Assembly (NCBI GenBank): GCA_934553185.1
Contig: CAKTFF010000008.1
Span: 1 to 19,107 of the forward strand
Reading direction: 5' to 3'
Source of the DNA: an uncultured Devosia sp.
Lineage (GTDB): Bacteria > Pseudomonadota > Alphaproteobacteria > Rhizobiales > Devosiaceae
Length of the DNA: 19,107 bases
Part shown: in pieces, positions 1 to 7,646 of the stretch
Layout: every line of letters starts with the position of its first letter
How positions within the stretch are numbered: position 1 is the stretch's first letter
Notes under the pieces: generated by a model
Seen by the model: the letters and a program-made list of their open reading frames with translations, nothing else
Database searches by the model: none
What the model was told of the DNA's origin: nothing
Position numbers and translations under genes: made by a program

Positions 1-2
1 AG

Positions 3-422
3 GCGCAGGTCATCAACCTCCTCGCCCGCCTCCGCAAGGAGCGAAACCTGGCAATGTTGTTTGTAGCCCATGACCTGGCAGTCGTTCGTCACGTCTCGGA
101 CCGCGTCATGGTTATGTATCTGGGGCGCATCATCGAAACGGGGCCGACGGGCGAGATCTTTTCCGCCCCGCGGCACCCCTATACGCAGGCGCTGCTGTCA
201 GCCGTACCGACTCCGGACCCAACCCTGCGCGGCAAGCGCAAGCGCATCGTGCTCGAAGGCGACCTGCCCAGCCCCTCCAACCCGCCCAGCGGCTGTCGCT
301 TCCGCACGCGATGCTGGAAGGCGACAGAGAAGTGCGCAGCAGAAGCGCCACAGTTGGTGGCGCACGGCAACACCGCACTCCTGACCGCATGCCACTACGC
401 CGATGTCCTACCCAACCATTGA
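3..422 (+). CDS. Oligopeptide/dipeptide ABC transporter ATP-binding protein, C-terminal part (5' end outside window)
   Basis: This is the last 139 codons of an OppD/OppF/DppD/DppF-type ATPase, which energises peptide (or nickel/opine) import at the inner-membrane face. The frame is open from base 3, and the first internal ATG at 54 is not the start. The visible part begins after Walker B. It shows the H-loop (VAHDL, just after codon 20), then the family tail: the HPYTQALLSAVP motif and the cysteine-bearing GCRFRTRC...C segment typical of the oligo_HPY domain. The Walker A, signature and Walker B motifs lie left of the window. The stop at 420-422 is 17 bases from the convergent stop of the histidine kinase gene. 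Upstream genes are probably the permeases and second ATPase of a peptide transporter, but they are not visible. The family is clear; the substrate cannot be told from this fragment. Confidence 0.93.
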   Translation, partial: AQVINLLARLRKERNLAMLFVAHDLAVVRHVSDRVMVMYLGRIIETGPTGEIFSAPRHPYTQALLSAVPTPDPTLRGKRKRIVLEGDLPSPSNPPSGCRFRTRCWKATEKCAAEAPQLVAHGNTALLTACHYADVLPNH

Positions 423-439
423 CGTGGGGCAGAACCCAT

Positions 440-1852
440 TCAGGGGCCAAGCGCTGCTTCTTCCGCTCCGCCGCGCGCGACCCCATGCAACACATATTGG
501 AGCCCGTCAGCGTCGTAGCGGGTTTCCCCTGTTCCCGAGAAATACGCCGGAACGATGCGATTGGTCAGCCGCGAGCCAAATCCCACCCGGCTCGGCTGCG
601 TCACCGGCGGACCACCCGTTTCGCTCCATCGGAACTCAAAAACACTGTCGCTGCCCAAGCTCCACCAGACGGCAACATGCCCGTCCGGAACGCTGAGCGC
701 ACCATATTTTGAGGCATTGGTCGCAAGCTCATAGATCGCAAGGGAAATGCCGACCGCCTGCTGGCTGGAGACGGTCACCGCCGGACCCTCCACCGACAAT
801 CGGCTCGTGTTCTCCACAAAGGGCGCGATGGCCTCGCCCACGACAGCAGCGACGTCCGCGTCGCCCTCGGTGCGGTTGATCAACGACTGGCTACGCGCCA
901 GTGCCTCGATCCGCGCCGAAATCGTTTCTCGCGCCTCATCAAGCGAGGTGGCGTGACGCATGCTGGCGGTCACCACGGCGCTGGTCACCGCCATGCTGTT
1001 CTTCACCCGATGAACCAGTTCCCGCTGCAGCAGAACGCGCTGTTCTTCCATCGCCTTGCGCTGTGTCACGTCATTGAAAATGATGGCAATTTGGCGCTCG
1101 GCCGGCAGGCCGACACGAATGGCCCGAACGTCGAACCATCGATTGAAAGTATTGGCGTAGCTCTCAAAGTTCGCCGGCTCGCCGGTCGCGGCAACACGGC
1201 CGTAGGTTTCAAACCAGAACGGTTCGAGATCAGGCGCGTATTCGCTGACCCATTTGCCCCGCAGATCGGCGCCTGACTGTTTCGCGAAAGCCGGATTGGT
1301 TTCAAGGAAACGATAATCGATCGGGCGATCACCGTCGAATTTGACTTCGACGATGGCGAACGCCGTTTCCACGGCATCAAGAATGATCCTCAGGCGCTCC
1401 TCGCTCACCCTGAGGCGCTCGCCCGCATTGCGCTGCTTGGTGCGATCCCTCAGGATTTTGACAAAGCCCTTGAGGCCGCCATCCTCGCCGCGCAGCGGCA
1501 TCATTTCCCCGGAGGCCCAGAATGTCGAGCCATCCTTGCGCATATGCCAGCGCTCGTCGGAAGCGGCACCATTTTCGAGCGCCAGCGACATTTCCGTCTC
1601 GACGCGGCCGATGGCATTGTCCGCCGGTGTGAAGAACCGGTGCGCCGTTTGGCCGATCATCTCCTCGGCCGCCCAGCCCATCGTGCGTTGGGCACCCAGA
1701 TTCCAGTCGGTGACGATACCCGCCGGGTCACAAACAACGATGGCGAAATCCACGGCGCTGTCGAAAACAGCGTTTCGGCCAAGCGCACGGTCAACCTCGC
1801 TCTCGCGAGCGCGAAGCCGCGTGATTTCAGCTTCTAGTTCTTGGCGCGACAT
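440..1852 (-). CDS. PAS domain-containing HWE-family sensor histidine kinase
   Basis: 470-residue soluble sensor kinase with no membrane segment, so it probably senses a cytoplasmic cue. A short N-terminal coiled coil (about 1-25) precedes a first PAS domain (about 27-140, ending DRTKQ) and a second PAS-like domain (about 150-265, ending NDVTQRK). The HWE phosphoacceptor region follows: ELVHRVKNSMAV places the histidine at H281. The ATPase domain has the N-box YELATNASKYGALS (N379), the diagnostic W-x-E of this family in FRWSETGGPPV (W409-E411), and the G-box GFGSRL (424-429). I chose the ATG at 1852, with a GGA five bases upstream, over the TTG three codons earlier. No response regulator gene is adjacent, so it is an orphan kinase; HWE kinases in alphaproteobacteria often feed light or general-stress pathways. 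The signal is unknown. PAS cofactor residues (for example the LOV cysteine motif) were not seen. Confidence 0.93.
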   Translation of the reverse strand: MSRQELEAEITRLRARESEVDRALGRNAVFDSAVDFAIVVCDPAGIVTDWNLGAQRTMGWAAEEMIGQTAHRFFTPADNAIGRVETEMSLALENGAASDERWHMRKDGSTFWASGEMMPLRGEDGGLKGFVKILRDRTKQRNAGERLRVSEERLRIILDAVETAFAIVEVKFDGDRPIDYRFLETNPAFAKQSGADLRGKWVSEYAPDLEPFWFETYGRVAATGEPANFESYANTFNRWFDVRAIRVGLPAERQIAIIFNDVTQRKAMEEQRVLLQRELVHRVKNSMAVTSAVVTASMRHATSLDEARETISARIEALARSQSLINRTEGDADVAAVVGEAIAPFVENTSRLSVEGPAVTVSSQQAVGISLAIYELATNASKYGALSVPDGHVAVWWSLGSDSVFEFRWSETGGPPVTQPSRVGFGSRLTNRIVPAYFSGTGETRYDADGLQYVLHGVARGGAEEAALGP

Positions 1853-2036
1853 AGTTTCCAAGGCTGGATCTCTGGCAAAAATCGCTCAGCCTCTATCGCA
1901 TCACCCTTTGTTTTGGAAGGCAGAGGTCTAAGCCACCTCCACTCGCAACGTTCAGTTTCCGGTGAGATCCAATGCCAGCCTGCCCAGCGGGGTTGATGAA
2001 ATCGCGTTTCGGTGTGCCGCTGCCTTACCCGCGCAT

Positions 2037-2072
2037 GAAACAGCCCGCCGCGGGGTCCCGGGCGGGCTGTTG
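2037..2072 (-). terminator. Hairpin, likely terminator of the DUF2171 gene
   Basis: An 11-bp perfect stem (2039-2049 with 2061-2071) encloses an 11-base GC-rich loop. It begins 16 bases beyond the stop of the DUF2171 gene on the minus strand. In minus-strand reading the stem is followed by only TTT before mixed sequence, so the U-tract is short. The stem is strong enough to act as a terminator or 3' stabiliser. Confidence 0.6.
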
Positions 2073-2087
2073 GGTGGGTGAGGGCGT

Positions 2088-2345
2088 TTAGGCCTGCTCG
2101 CCACCCTCTTCTTCTTCGTGAGCCACCGCGACATCAGCATTCGCCGAAAGCCTCACCTTATCGCCTTCCACATCGGCAACCAGGCTCAAAGGAATGTAAT
2201 GGTGATGGCCTTCGTGAGACCCTTCGCCACTGTCTTTTTTGGTGAGCTTAATGCGCGCACCATCGACGTGATCAACGGTTCCAATATGTACACCATCGGC
2301 GCCGATAACTTCCGCATGTTCCTTGATCTGCTGTGCGATCGACAT
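2088..2345 (-). CDS. DUF2171 domain-containing small protein
   Basis: 85-residue protein of the DUF2171 family, whose function is not established. The N-terminal part (about 5-62) carries the family pattern: an opening MSIAQQIKEHAEVIGADG, a GTVDHVDGARIKL strand pair, and a histidine-rich HHHYIPLSLV segment (about 47-56) like the HHYIPL core of related proteins. The fold resembles short beta-barrel (PRC-barrel-like) proteins. The C-terminus is acidic (EEEE near 77-80). I chose the ATG at 2345 because AGGAG sits seven bases upstream; an open frame extends 20 codons further but has no such site. It is transcribed alone, divergently from the serine hydrolase gene across 144 bases, and is followed by a strong hairpin. 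Related proteins are common in rhizobia and are often abundant under stress, but that link is from general knowledge, not from this sequence. Confidence 0.88.
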   Translation of the reverse strand: MSIAQQIKEHAEVIGADGVHIGTVDHVDGARIKLTKKDSGEGSHEGHHHYIPLSLVADVEGDKVRLSANADVAVAHEEEEGGEQA

Positions 2346-2489
2346 TGTCGTTCTCCTGTTTGATGAACCACAACGCGCAGGAACAAGTATTGATGCAATC
2401 GCCACCCGCGATCTCCTGCAGACAGCTCAACCAGCATCCGACATCGGTTTGAGGGCGGAACCGTTCGGCCATCCCCGCCTTACCTTTTT

Positions 2490-3521
2490 ATGAAAAATCT
2501 CAGCCCCACACGCCTTAAGATAAACCTCTGCATCATGGGTGGTCTTTTGGCGCTATCCTCGACGGCTCACGCGCAAAGCAACAACAGCGCTGTTTTGGAG
2601 GAGCTTGAAACCATTCTGGACCAAGCCGCCGAGCTTGATCCCCTGGAAACGGTCATCATCGCTCAAGACGGCGAGACGCTGGCCGAGCGCGGCTATGACG
2701 GCAGCGTGGTGTCCGACCCTACCAATATCAAATCGGCATCAAAGACCATTATCTCCGCACTTGTCGGCATTGCCATCGACAAGAACATTCTTCAGGGCGT
2801 TGATCAGCCGATTGCACCCGTATTGGCAGATGAACTGCCGGACGATCCCGATCGGCGCATCGCCGACATCACCATCGGCGATCTTCTGTCCATGCAAGCC
2901 GGGCTCGAACCCACATCAGGCCCCAATTATGGCCGTTGGGTCGCGAGCGCCAACTGGGTTCAGTTCGCCCTTGCGCAGCCATTCGTGGCCAATCCTGGCG
3001 GCGCCATGCAATACTCAACGGGATCAAGCCACCTCCTTTCGGCGATCCTCACGAAAGAGTCTGGCCAGTCGACACTTGCCCTGGCGCGCGAATGGCTCGC
3101 TGTTGACGACTTCTCGATTGCCGATTGGGAGCGCGATCCTCAGGGCATCTACCTTGGCGGCAACCAGATGGCGATGAGTCCGCGATCGCTGCTGGCCTTT
3201 GGTGAAGTCTATCGCAACGGCGGCTTGTCACCCAATGGCGATCGCATCCTCCCAGAGGATTGGATTGAAACGTCCTGGCAACCACGGACCACCTCGCGCT
3301 ATTCCGGCGATGGATATGGCTATGGCTGGTTCCTCCGCACCATCGCCGATGAAGAGGTGCGCTATGCCTGGGGCTATGGCGGGCAGATGCTCTATATCGT
3401 ACCCAGTCTGGACCTCACCGTGGTCATGACCTCCGATGAAAACAGCCCCTCGGCAAGCACCGGCCATCGCGACGACGTTCATGCATTGCTGGGCCAGATC
3501 ATCTCGGCCGTTGGGCCTTAA
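2490..3521 (+). CDS. Exported serine hydrolase, beta-lactamase/penicillin-binding-protein fold
   Basis: 343-residue protein of the class C beta-lactamase/esterase superfamily, predicted to be periplasmic. Residues 1-28 form a signal peptide: basic start, hydrophobic stretch INLCIMGGLLAL, and a likely cut after AHA. The nucleophile motif is S82-A-S-K85 (SxxK), with serine as nucleophile and lysine as base. The second motif is Y175-S-T (YxN/YxS position) in QYSTGSSHLLSAIL. The third, replacing KTG, is probably the WGYGGQ segment at 294-299. Length and motif spacing fit the family. This group includes esterases, D-aminopeptidases and 6-aminohexanoate-dimer-hydrolase-like enzymes; nothing shows real antibiotic hydrolysis. 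The start is set by the signal peptide, since the bases before the ATG (CCTTTTT) hold no good ribosome binding site. The gene stands alone with a terminator-like hairpin about 120 bases beyond its stop. Confidence 0.9.
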   Translation: MKNLSPTRLKINLCIMGGLLALSSTAHAQSNNSAVLEELETILDQAAELDPLETVIIAQDGETLAERGYDGSVVSDPTNIKSASKTIISALVGIAIDKNILQGVDQPIAPVLADELPDDPDRRIADITIGDLLSMQAGLEPTSGPNYGRWVASANWVQFALAQPFVANPGGAMQYSTGSSHLLSAILTKESGQSTLALAREWLAVDDFSIADWERDPQGIYLGGNQMAMSPRSLLAFGEVYRNGGLSPNGDRILPEDWIETSWQPRTTSRYSGDGYGYGWFLRTIADEEVRYAWGYGGQMLYIVPSLDLTVVMTSDENSPSASTGHRDDVHALLGQIISAVGP

Positions 3522-3643
3522 GCGAGCAGGTGACTTCAGCTCCAAGCGCCCCGCCCCGCAGTAAGCCAAATCTCCCCATCAGGGAGCATACCAGAATGCA
3601 GGGCCCTCGCGTTTGCCACTGGCAACAGCGGCATGTGTGGCAG

Positions 3644-3689
3644 GTCGTCGCAATGGGGGGCAAGGACCCCCGTCATTGACGACGCTTTT
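3644..3689 (+). terminator. Probable rho-independent terminator after the serine hydrolase gene
   Basis: Long interrupted hairpin: 3644-3649 pairs with 3678-3683, 3652-3655 with 3674-3677, and 3656-3660 with 3667-3671 around a six-base loop. That is 15 base pairs with one two-base bulge on each arm. It is followed by GCTTTT (3684-3689) in plus-strand reading. It lies in the 303-base gap between the hydrolase and the ABC cassette and would insulate the latter from read-through. Confidence 0.6.
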
Positions 3690-3721
3690 GGCCAACAGCG
3701 ACGCCAATGCTGCCGCCACCC

Positions 3722-3760
3722 CTATAACTTGACTATTGAAATCATAATATCGTTACGCTA
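3722..3760 (+). promoter_or_regulatory. AT-rich segment, candidate promoter/iron-responsive region of the siderophore-type ABC cassette
   Basis: In an otherwise GC-rich window, bases about 3722-3755 are strongly AT-rich and lie 65-100 bases before the first gene of the importer. A TTGACT hexamer at 3729-3734 could be a -35 element, but there is no convincing -10 at 17-18 bases (GTTACG/TTACGC). TAAC (3725-3728) and GTTA (3752-3755) bracket the segment as a weak inverted pair. I could not match a full Fur, Irr (ICE) or RirA box by eye. The other part of the gap (3522-3643) shows nothing recognisable. Confidence 0.3.
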
Positions 3761-3824
3761 GCGGTGCTGAACCATTCGACGCGATCTTCCGGCGTCACCT
3801 TTCGCATCACGAGCTTGAGTTCCT

Positions 3825-4610
3825 GTGCCCAACACTGCTGCCATTTCGTTGCGCCAGGTTCAGTTTAAGTTTGGGGCACAGCCTGTGCTCGACAAGCTCG
3901 ACTTGGTTGCTAAACCGGGACAGTTCTTGGCGATCGTTGGACCGAATGGGTGCGGCAAGAGCACGACGCTCAAGCTGATGGCCGGTCTCCTGCGTCCATC
4001 AACGGGCACCGTCACCTTCGGGGACACCGATATCCAGCATCTGTCGCGCCGCACCCTCGCGCAGCAGGTTGCCCTTCTGACCCAACAAGGTGCTCCGCCC
4101 GCTGGCATCAGCGTTTACGACCTCGTCGCAATGGGACGTTTCGCGCATCAAACATTGCTGTCCCGCCGCTCAGCAGAAGACGAGCAGAGAATAGAGACAG
4201 CTCTTGAAGCGATGCAGGTATCAGCACTGCGCAACCGTCCGGTCGGGCAACTCTCGGGTGGGCAATTGCAGCGCGCAAGGATGGCAATGACCCTGGCCCA
4301 GGATGCCGCCGTCCTGCTCCTTGATGAGCCCACCACCTTTCTTGATCTCAAATACCAGTACGGCATTCTCGAACAAGCCCAGGCTCAGGCGCGCGCCGGT
4401 CGCACAGTGGTGGCTGTCCTGCACGATTTCACCCAAGCCTCCCTATTCGCCGACACCGTAGCCCTGATGCACAAAGGACGCCTTGTCGCCAGCGGCATGC
4501 CCGACCGCGTGCTGACCCAGGACAGCATCGCGCAAGTCTTTGACGTGCGTACTCGTACTCTTGCGGGACATGGCGCCGTTTTTCACGTGCCCGAAAGCCA
4601 AGTGCGGTGA
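3825..4610 (+). CDS. Iron-siderophore-type ABC transporter ATP-binding protein (FecE/FepC-like)
   Basis: 261-residue cytoplasmic ATPase that powers a FecCD-type importer for ferric siderophore (or haem/cobalamin-like) substrates. All motifs are present: Walker A GPNGCGKST at 39-47, Q-loop near Q87 (LLTQQ), signature LSGGQLQRARMAM from 143, Walker B VLLLDEPTTFLD from 163, and the H-loop H200 in VAVLHD. The TTFLD after Walker B is typical of the FepC group. The start is GTG at 3825: an in-frame TGA lies at 3816-3818 and no better start codon exists before the first conserved strand. The ribosome binding site is weak. The stop TGA overlaps the GTG of the first permease by four bases, implying translational coupling. 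This ATPase-first order differs from the common binding-protein-first order. Substrate is not deducible from the ATPase. Confidence 0.95.
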   Translation: MPNTAAISLRQVQFKFGAQPVLDKLDLVAKPGQFLAIVGPNGCGKSTTLKLMAGLLRPSTGTVTFGDTDIQHLSRRTLAQQVALLTQQGAPPAGISVYDLVAMGRFAHQTLLSRRSAEDEQRIETALEAMQVSALRNRPVGQLSGGQLQRARMAMTLAQDAAVLLLDEPTTFLDLKYQYGILEQAQAQARAGRTVVAVLHDFTQASLFADTVALMHKGRLVASGMPDRVLTQDSIAQVFDVRTRTLAGHGAVFHVPESQVR

Positions 4611-5602
4611 CGCGGCAAACGGCCATCGTGGCAGCGCCCGCCCTGCTTGTAGCGCTGAGCGTGCTCCATCTGTCGCTGGGGGCAACGCCGCTTCCGCCAG
4701 CAACGATCCTTCATGCCTTGATCGCCTTTGATCCCGCCAACTACGCTCATGTGGTCGTCGTGTTCCAGCGTCTCACCCGCCTAATTGTGGCCATCTACGC
4801 TGGCGCAGCGCTCGCCTCGGCGGGTTTCCTTCTGCAAAAGATCATGCAGAACGGGCTCGTTTCCCCGTCCACACTGGGCATCAATGCCGGTGCGACCAAC
4901 TTCGTGGTGCTCGGCGTACTTCTTTTCGGGTTGAGCGGCGCAGGCTTGTTCTTTCCCGCGCTTCTGGGCGGCCTATGTGCCATCGCCCTGACCTTCGCCA
5001 TCAGCCTCACGCTGCGAGGGGGCAATGATCCACGGCTCAACCTCGTTTTGTCCGGATCTATGGTCGGCGTGCTGTTTTCGTCGCTGACAGCCTTTGTTCT
5101 TTCACTCGATCCGGACCGCTTCGGCAACATCATTGGATGGATCGTCGGCGACATTGGCAACTTCGATTACCAGTCACTCGCTCCCATGGCGCCCCTTGGC
5201 TTGATCGGCCTGATTGCGGCCGCGCTTCTCTCCCGTGCGGTGGACATTCTGGTCCTGGGTGACGAACAAGCCGCCATGCTGGGCGTCGATGTGCGCTTGA
5301 TCTATGGCACCACGCTTTTGACCGCGATCGTGCTGGCTGTCAGCGCCGTGACGGTGGTCGGGCCGGTCGGCTTTGTCGGACTGGTCATGCCCCATATCGC
5401 CCGCATCTTTGTCGGCGAGATCGGCCGGCTGCCCTTGTGGACCTGCATTTGGGGCGGCGGCACGGTGCTGGTCTGCGCCGACCTGCTGGCCCGGCTGCTG
5501 CTTGCGCCCCGCGTCCTCAATGTCGGCACCATCATGGGTTTGGCCGGTGGCGCAGTGTTTCTTTTTTTGGTGGTGTCCAACCAGCACCGGCGCGCAACAT
5601 GA
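4607..5602 (+). CDS. FecCD-family iron-siderophore-type ABC permease (first subunit)
   Basis: 331-residue inner-membrane permease with about nine to ten hydrophobic segments, homologous to FecC/FecD, FepD/G and BtuC. Family marks are GLVSPSTLGINAGA (83-96), LNLVLSGSMVG (144-154), GDEQAAMLGV (218-227) and the coupling region VGPVGFVGLVMPHIAR (251-266), whose P-H pair is the conserved contact with the ATPase. The start is GTG at 4607 inside the GTGA overlap with the ATPase stop; no separate ribosome binding site is needed for coupled translation. The stop overlaps the next gene's ATG (ATGA, 5599-5602). It should form a heterodimer with the following permease. The identification is firm; the substrate is unknown. 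Confidence 0.94.
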   Translation: MTRQTAIVAAPALLVALSVLHLSLGATPLPPATILHALIAFDPANYAHVVVVFQRLTRLIVAIYAGAALASAGFLLQKIMQNGLVSPSTLGINAGATNFVVLGVLLFGLSGAGLFFPALLGGLCAIALTFAISLTLRGGNDPRLNLVLSGSMVGVLFSSLTAFVLSLDPDRFGNIIGWIVGDIGNFDYQSLAPMAPLGLIGLIAAALLSRAVDILVLGDEQAAMLGVDVRLIYGTTLLTAIVLAVSAVTVVGPVGFVGLVMPHIARIFVGEIGRLPLWTCIWGGGTVLVCADLLARLLLAPRVLNVGTIMGLAGGAVFLFLVVSNQHRRAT

Positions 5603-6657
5603 ACACGATCCTCGTTCTTCGCTTGCCGCTCTTGGTCAGCATGCCGGTAAGCCTACGGTTCATCGTTGCCGCAGTCGTGCTCCTCGCCGCGATAACTTTG
5701 AGCGCCTATGGAGCGCTGAACATCGGGACGACGCCAACTCGTCTGCAAGACGCTTTGGCAGCTCTCCTGCAGGCACCCGAAAGCCTGGAGGGTCCTGCCC
5801 GTACAATCGGGCAATTCCGCCTGCCGCGCATCCTGGTTGCGTTGCTGGCCGGGGCGATGATGGCAGCATCGGGCTATCTGCTGCAGGTGGTTTCACGCAA
5901 TGGTCTGGCCGATCCGGGCATTCTGGGCTTGGCAGATGGGGCAGCACTCGCCGTGATTGGCGCCACATTTTTCTGGACGCTCGTGCCGGGCAGCACATTG
6001 AGCCTGATCGCCTTGGCCGGAGCCTTGGGAACAGCCATGTTGGTGCTGGGTCTGGGACGACGCGTCCTGTCCAGTGGCGGCATCATCCTTGTCGGGCTCA
6101 GCATCAATATCGTGCTCGGCGGCGCCATCGAGATGATGCTTGTGGCCGGCTCGACCTTGGATTTTGCCCGGCTGATGACCTGGTCACGGGGCACTCTCTC
6201 TACCGTGGACCGAGCGGACTTCCACCTGCTTGCGGTGTGGTGCGCAATGCTGCTGCCGCTGAGCCTTCTGACCAGCCGCATGCTGATGCCGATGCTTTTG
6301 GGCGCCGAAGCGGCCCAAGCGCTCGGCGTGCGGGCCAAGCTGGTGTCCGCCTGGTACGTGTTGCTTGCCGCCGCCTTCGCCGCCCCCGTCGTGGCATCTT
6401 GCGGTCCTGTCGCGTTCGTGGGGCTGATGTCGGCCTATGTCGCGCGGGCCATCGTGGGTGAGCGTCCCACCGAGGTGCTGTTGACCTCTATGGGTTGCGG
6501 CGGGCTGATCCTTCTTTGGGCCGACACCGTCGGCCGCTCCCTGTTTTCTCCCATCATGGTGTCAGCCGGCATCATGGTTGCCGTGGTGGGCGTCCCCTCC
6601 TTCATCCTCGCCGCTGCAATAAGCAGCCGCTTTTCTTCGTTCCACAGGAGTTCTTGA
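5599..6657 (+). CDS. FecCD-family iron-siderophore-type ABC permease (second subunit)
   Basis: 352-residue polytopic membrane protein, partner of the preceding permease. Marks are NGLADPGILGLADGAAL (101-117), GIILVGLSIN (161-170), GAEAAQALGV (235-244) and CGPVAFVGLMSAYVAR (268-283). The last is the coupling segment, but it lacks the P-H pair seen at the same place in the first permease (LVMPHIAR). The frame is open further upstream, but I chose the ATG at 5599 because it forms an ATGA overlap with the first permease stop and gives the normal family length. The stop TGA at 6655-6657 shares its last base with the ATG of the binding-protein gene. The divergent coupling segment may mean an asymmetric contact with the ATPase dimer; this is inference. 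Confidence 0.93.
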   Translation: MNTILVLRLPLLVSMPVSLRFIVAAVVLLAAITLSAYGALNIGTTPTRLQDALAALLQAPESLEGPARTIGQFRLPRILVALLAGAMMAASGYLLQVVSRNGLADPGILGLADGAALAVIGATFFWTLVPGSTLSLIALAGALGTAMLVLGLGRRVLSSGGIILVGLSINIVLGGAIEMMLVAGSTLDFARLMTWSRGTLSTVDRADFHLLAVWCAMLLPLSLLTSRMLMPMLLGAEAAQALGVRAKLVSAWYVLLAAAFAAPVVASCGPVAFVGLMSAYVARAIVGERPTEVLLTSMGCGGLILLWADTVGRSLFSPIMVSAGIMVAVVGVPSFILAAAISSRFSSFHRSS

Positions 6658-7601
6658 TGCGCTTAACTTTTGCCGCTGCCATTCTGTTCGGCTTGATCCT
6701 GCCCGCCTGGGCCCAGGATACCCGCACGATCACCGACCATTCCGGTTTTGAGGTCACAATTCCGGCCGAGCCACTGCGCATCGTGTCGCTGCACGATTGG
6801 ACCGCAACGGTCATGACCCACGAGCTTGGCGCCAATCTCGTCGGCTCGAGCGGGCGACTGGCCAAAGACGGCACCTATTTCATTCGCAGCGGTCGCGAAC
6901 TCTATGACCTCGGCTTTGACGACATCGCCATGGCATCAGTACATGGCGAGCTCAACATGGAAATGATCGCCGAACTCAAGCCCGATCTTATCATCGGCAA
7001 TGTGGGCGACACGCTTGACTACCGCGAACAATTGGCAGCCATCGCACCGACGGTAATGTTCGATCCGCAGAACGGTCGCGCACCGCTCGACAACTATGCT
7101 GACCTTGCCCAATGGGTGAACCGCACCGAAAAGTTCGATGACTTGCACGGCGCCTACCAGGCACGCGTGCAGGCGGCAAAGGCGGAGCTGTTCCCCGGCG
7201 GCGAAACGCCAACCTATGTGGCCATGACGCCCAATCCCGAAGACGGTGATCTGCGCATCTTCCGCAACTATGGTGCGCAAACCACCGTGCTGGAAGATCT
7301 GGGCTTTGTGCACGCCGCCATTACGGATCGGGTGCCCGCAGGCAGTCAGGAAGCCAACTTCAGCGCCGAAGTGATCGGCGAGCTCAACAGTGACTATATC
7401 TTCACCACCCACATCGCCGATCAGGGGGAAACCGCAACAACGATGATGGAGCAGCTCGACCAAGTCGCCCCGGGCTACCGTGCTTTCCTCACGGCGGCGC
7501 AGAACGGCCAGTTCATCTCCATGGACCGGTTCTATGTTTATCCCACCACCTTTGCGGCCATGAACCACGTGCTCGATGAACTCGATACTGTGCTGAAGTA
7601 A
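6657..7601 (+). CDS. Periplasmic iron-siderophore-type substrate-binding protein (FecB/FepB-like)
   Basis: 314-residue binding protein of the helical-backbone (cluster A/type III, TroA/BtuF-like) class that delivers substrate to the FecCD permeases. Residues 1-19 are a signal peptide (basic start, LTFAAAILFGLILP, cut after AWA). The mature start TRTITDHSGFEVTIP is the usual first strand of ferric-siderophore binding proteins, followed by RIVSLHDWTATVMTHELG and KPDLIIGN (108-115). It has no lipobox cysteine, so it is a soluble periplasmic protein. The ATG at 6657 is preceded by AGGAG with six-base spacing and gives a clean signal peptide; the longer open frame upstream overlaps the permease and is not used. 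Last gene of the cassette; an 11-bp hairpin follows. Confidence 0.93.
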   Translation: MRLTFAAAILFGLILPAWAQDTRTITDHSGFEVTIPAEPLRIVSLHDWTATVMTHELGANLVGSSGRLAKDGTYFIRSGRELYDLGFDDIAMASVHGELNMEMIAELKPDLIIGNVGDTLDYREQLAAIAPTVMFDPQNGRAPLDNYADLAQWVNRTEKFDDLHGAYQARVQAAKAELFPGGETPTYVAMTPNPEDGDLRIFRNYGAQTTVLEDLGFVHAAITDRVPAGSQEANFSAEVIGELNSDYIFTTHIADQGETATTMMEQLDQVAPGYRAFLTAAQNGQFISMDRFYVYPTTFAAMNHVLDELDTVLK

Positions 7602-7612
7602 GTCGACAACCG

Positions 7613-7643
7613 GGCGTTGAGACTTTTGGAGCGTCTCAACGCC
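7613..7643. terminator. Intergenic hairpin between convergent genes
   Basis: A perfect 11-bp stem (7613-7623 with 7633-7643) with a nine-base loop lies in the 45-base gap between the binding-protein gene (+) and the SDR gene (-). Neither strand has a proper T-run after the stem, but the position between two converging stop codons fits a shared bidirectional terminator. Confidence 0.6.
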
Positions 7644-7646
7644 TTC

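Noticed and set aside
1853..2489. EcfG-type general-stress promoters (GGAAC-N16/17-CGTT) for the kinase, DUF2171 or hydrolase genes
   Set aside because: GGAAC and CGTT pieces occur, but not in the right order and spacing on the relevant strands.
5373..6461. 362-codon plus-strand open frame overlapping both FecCD permeases
   Set aside because: Out of frame with both permeases, arginine/serine-rich and without family motifs.
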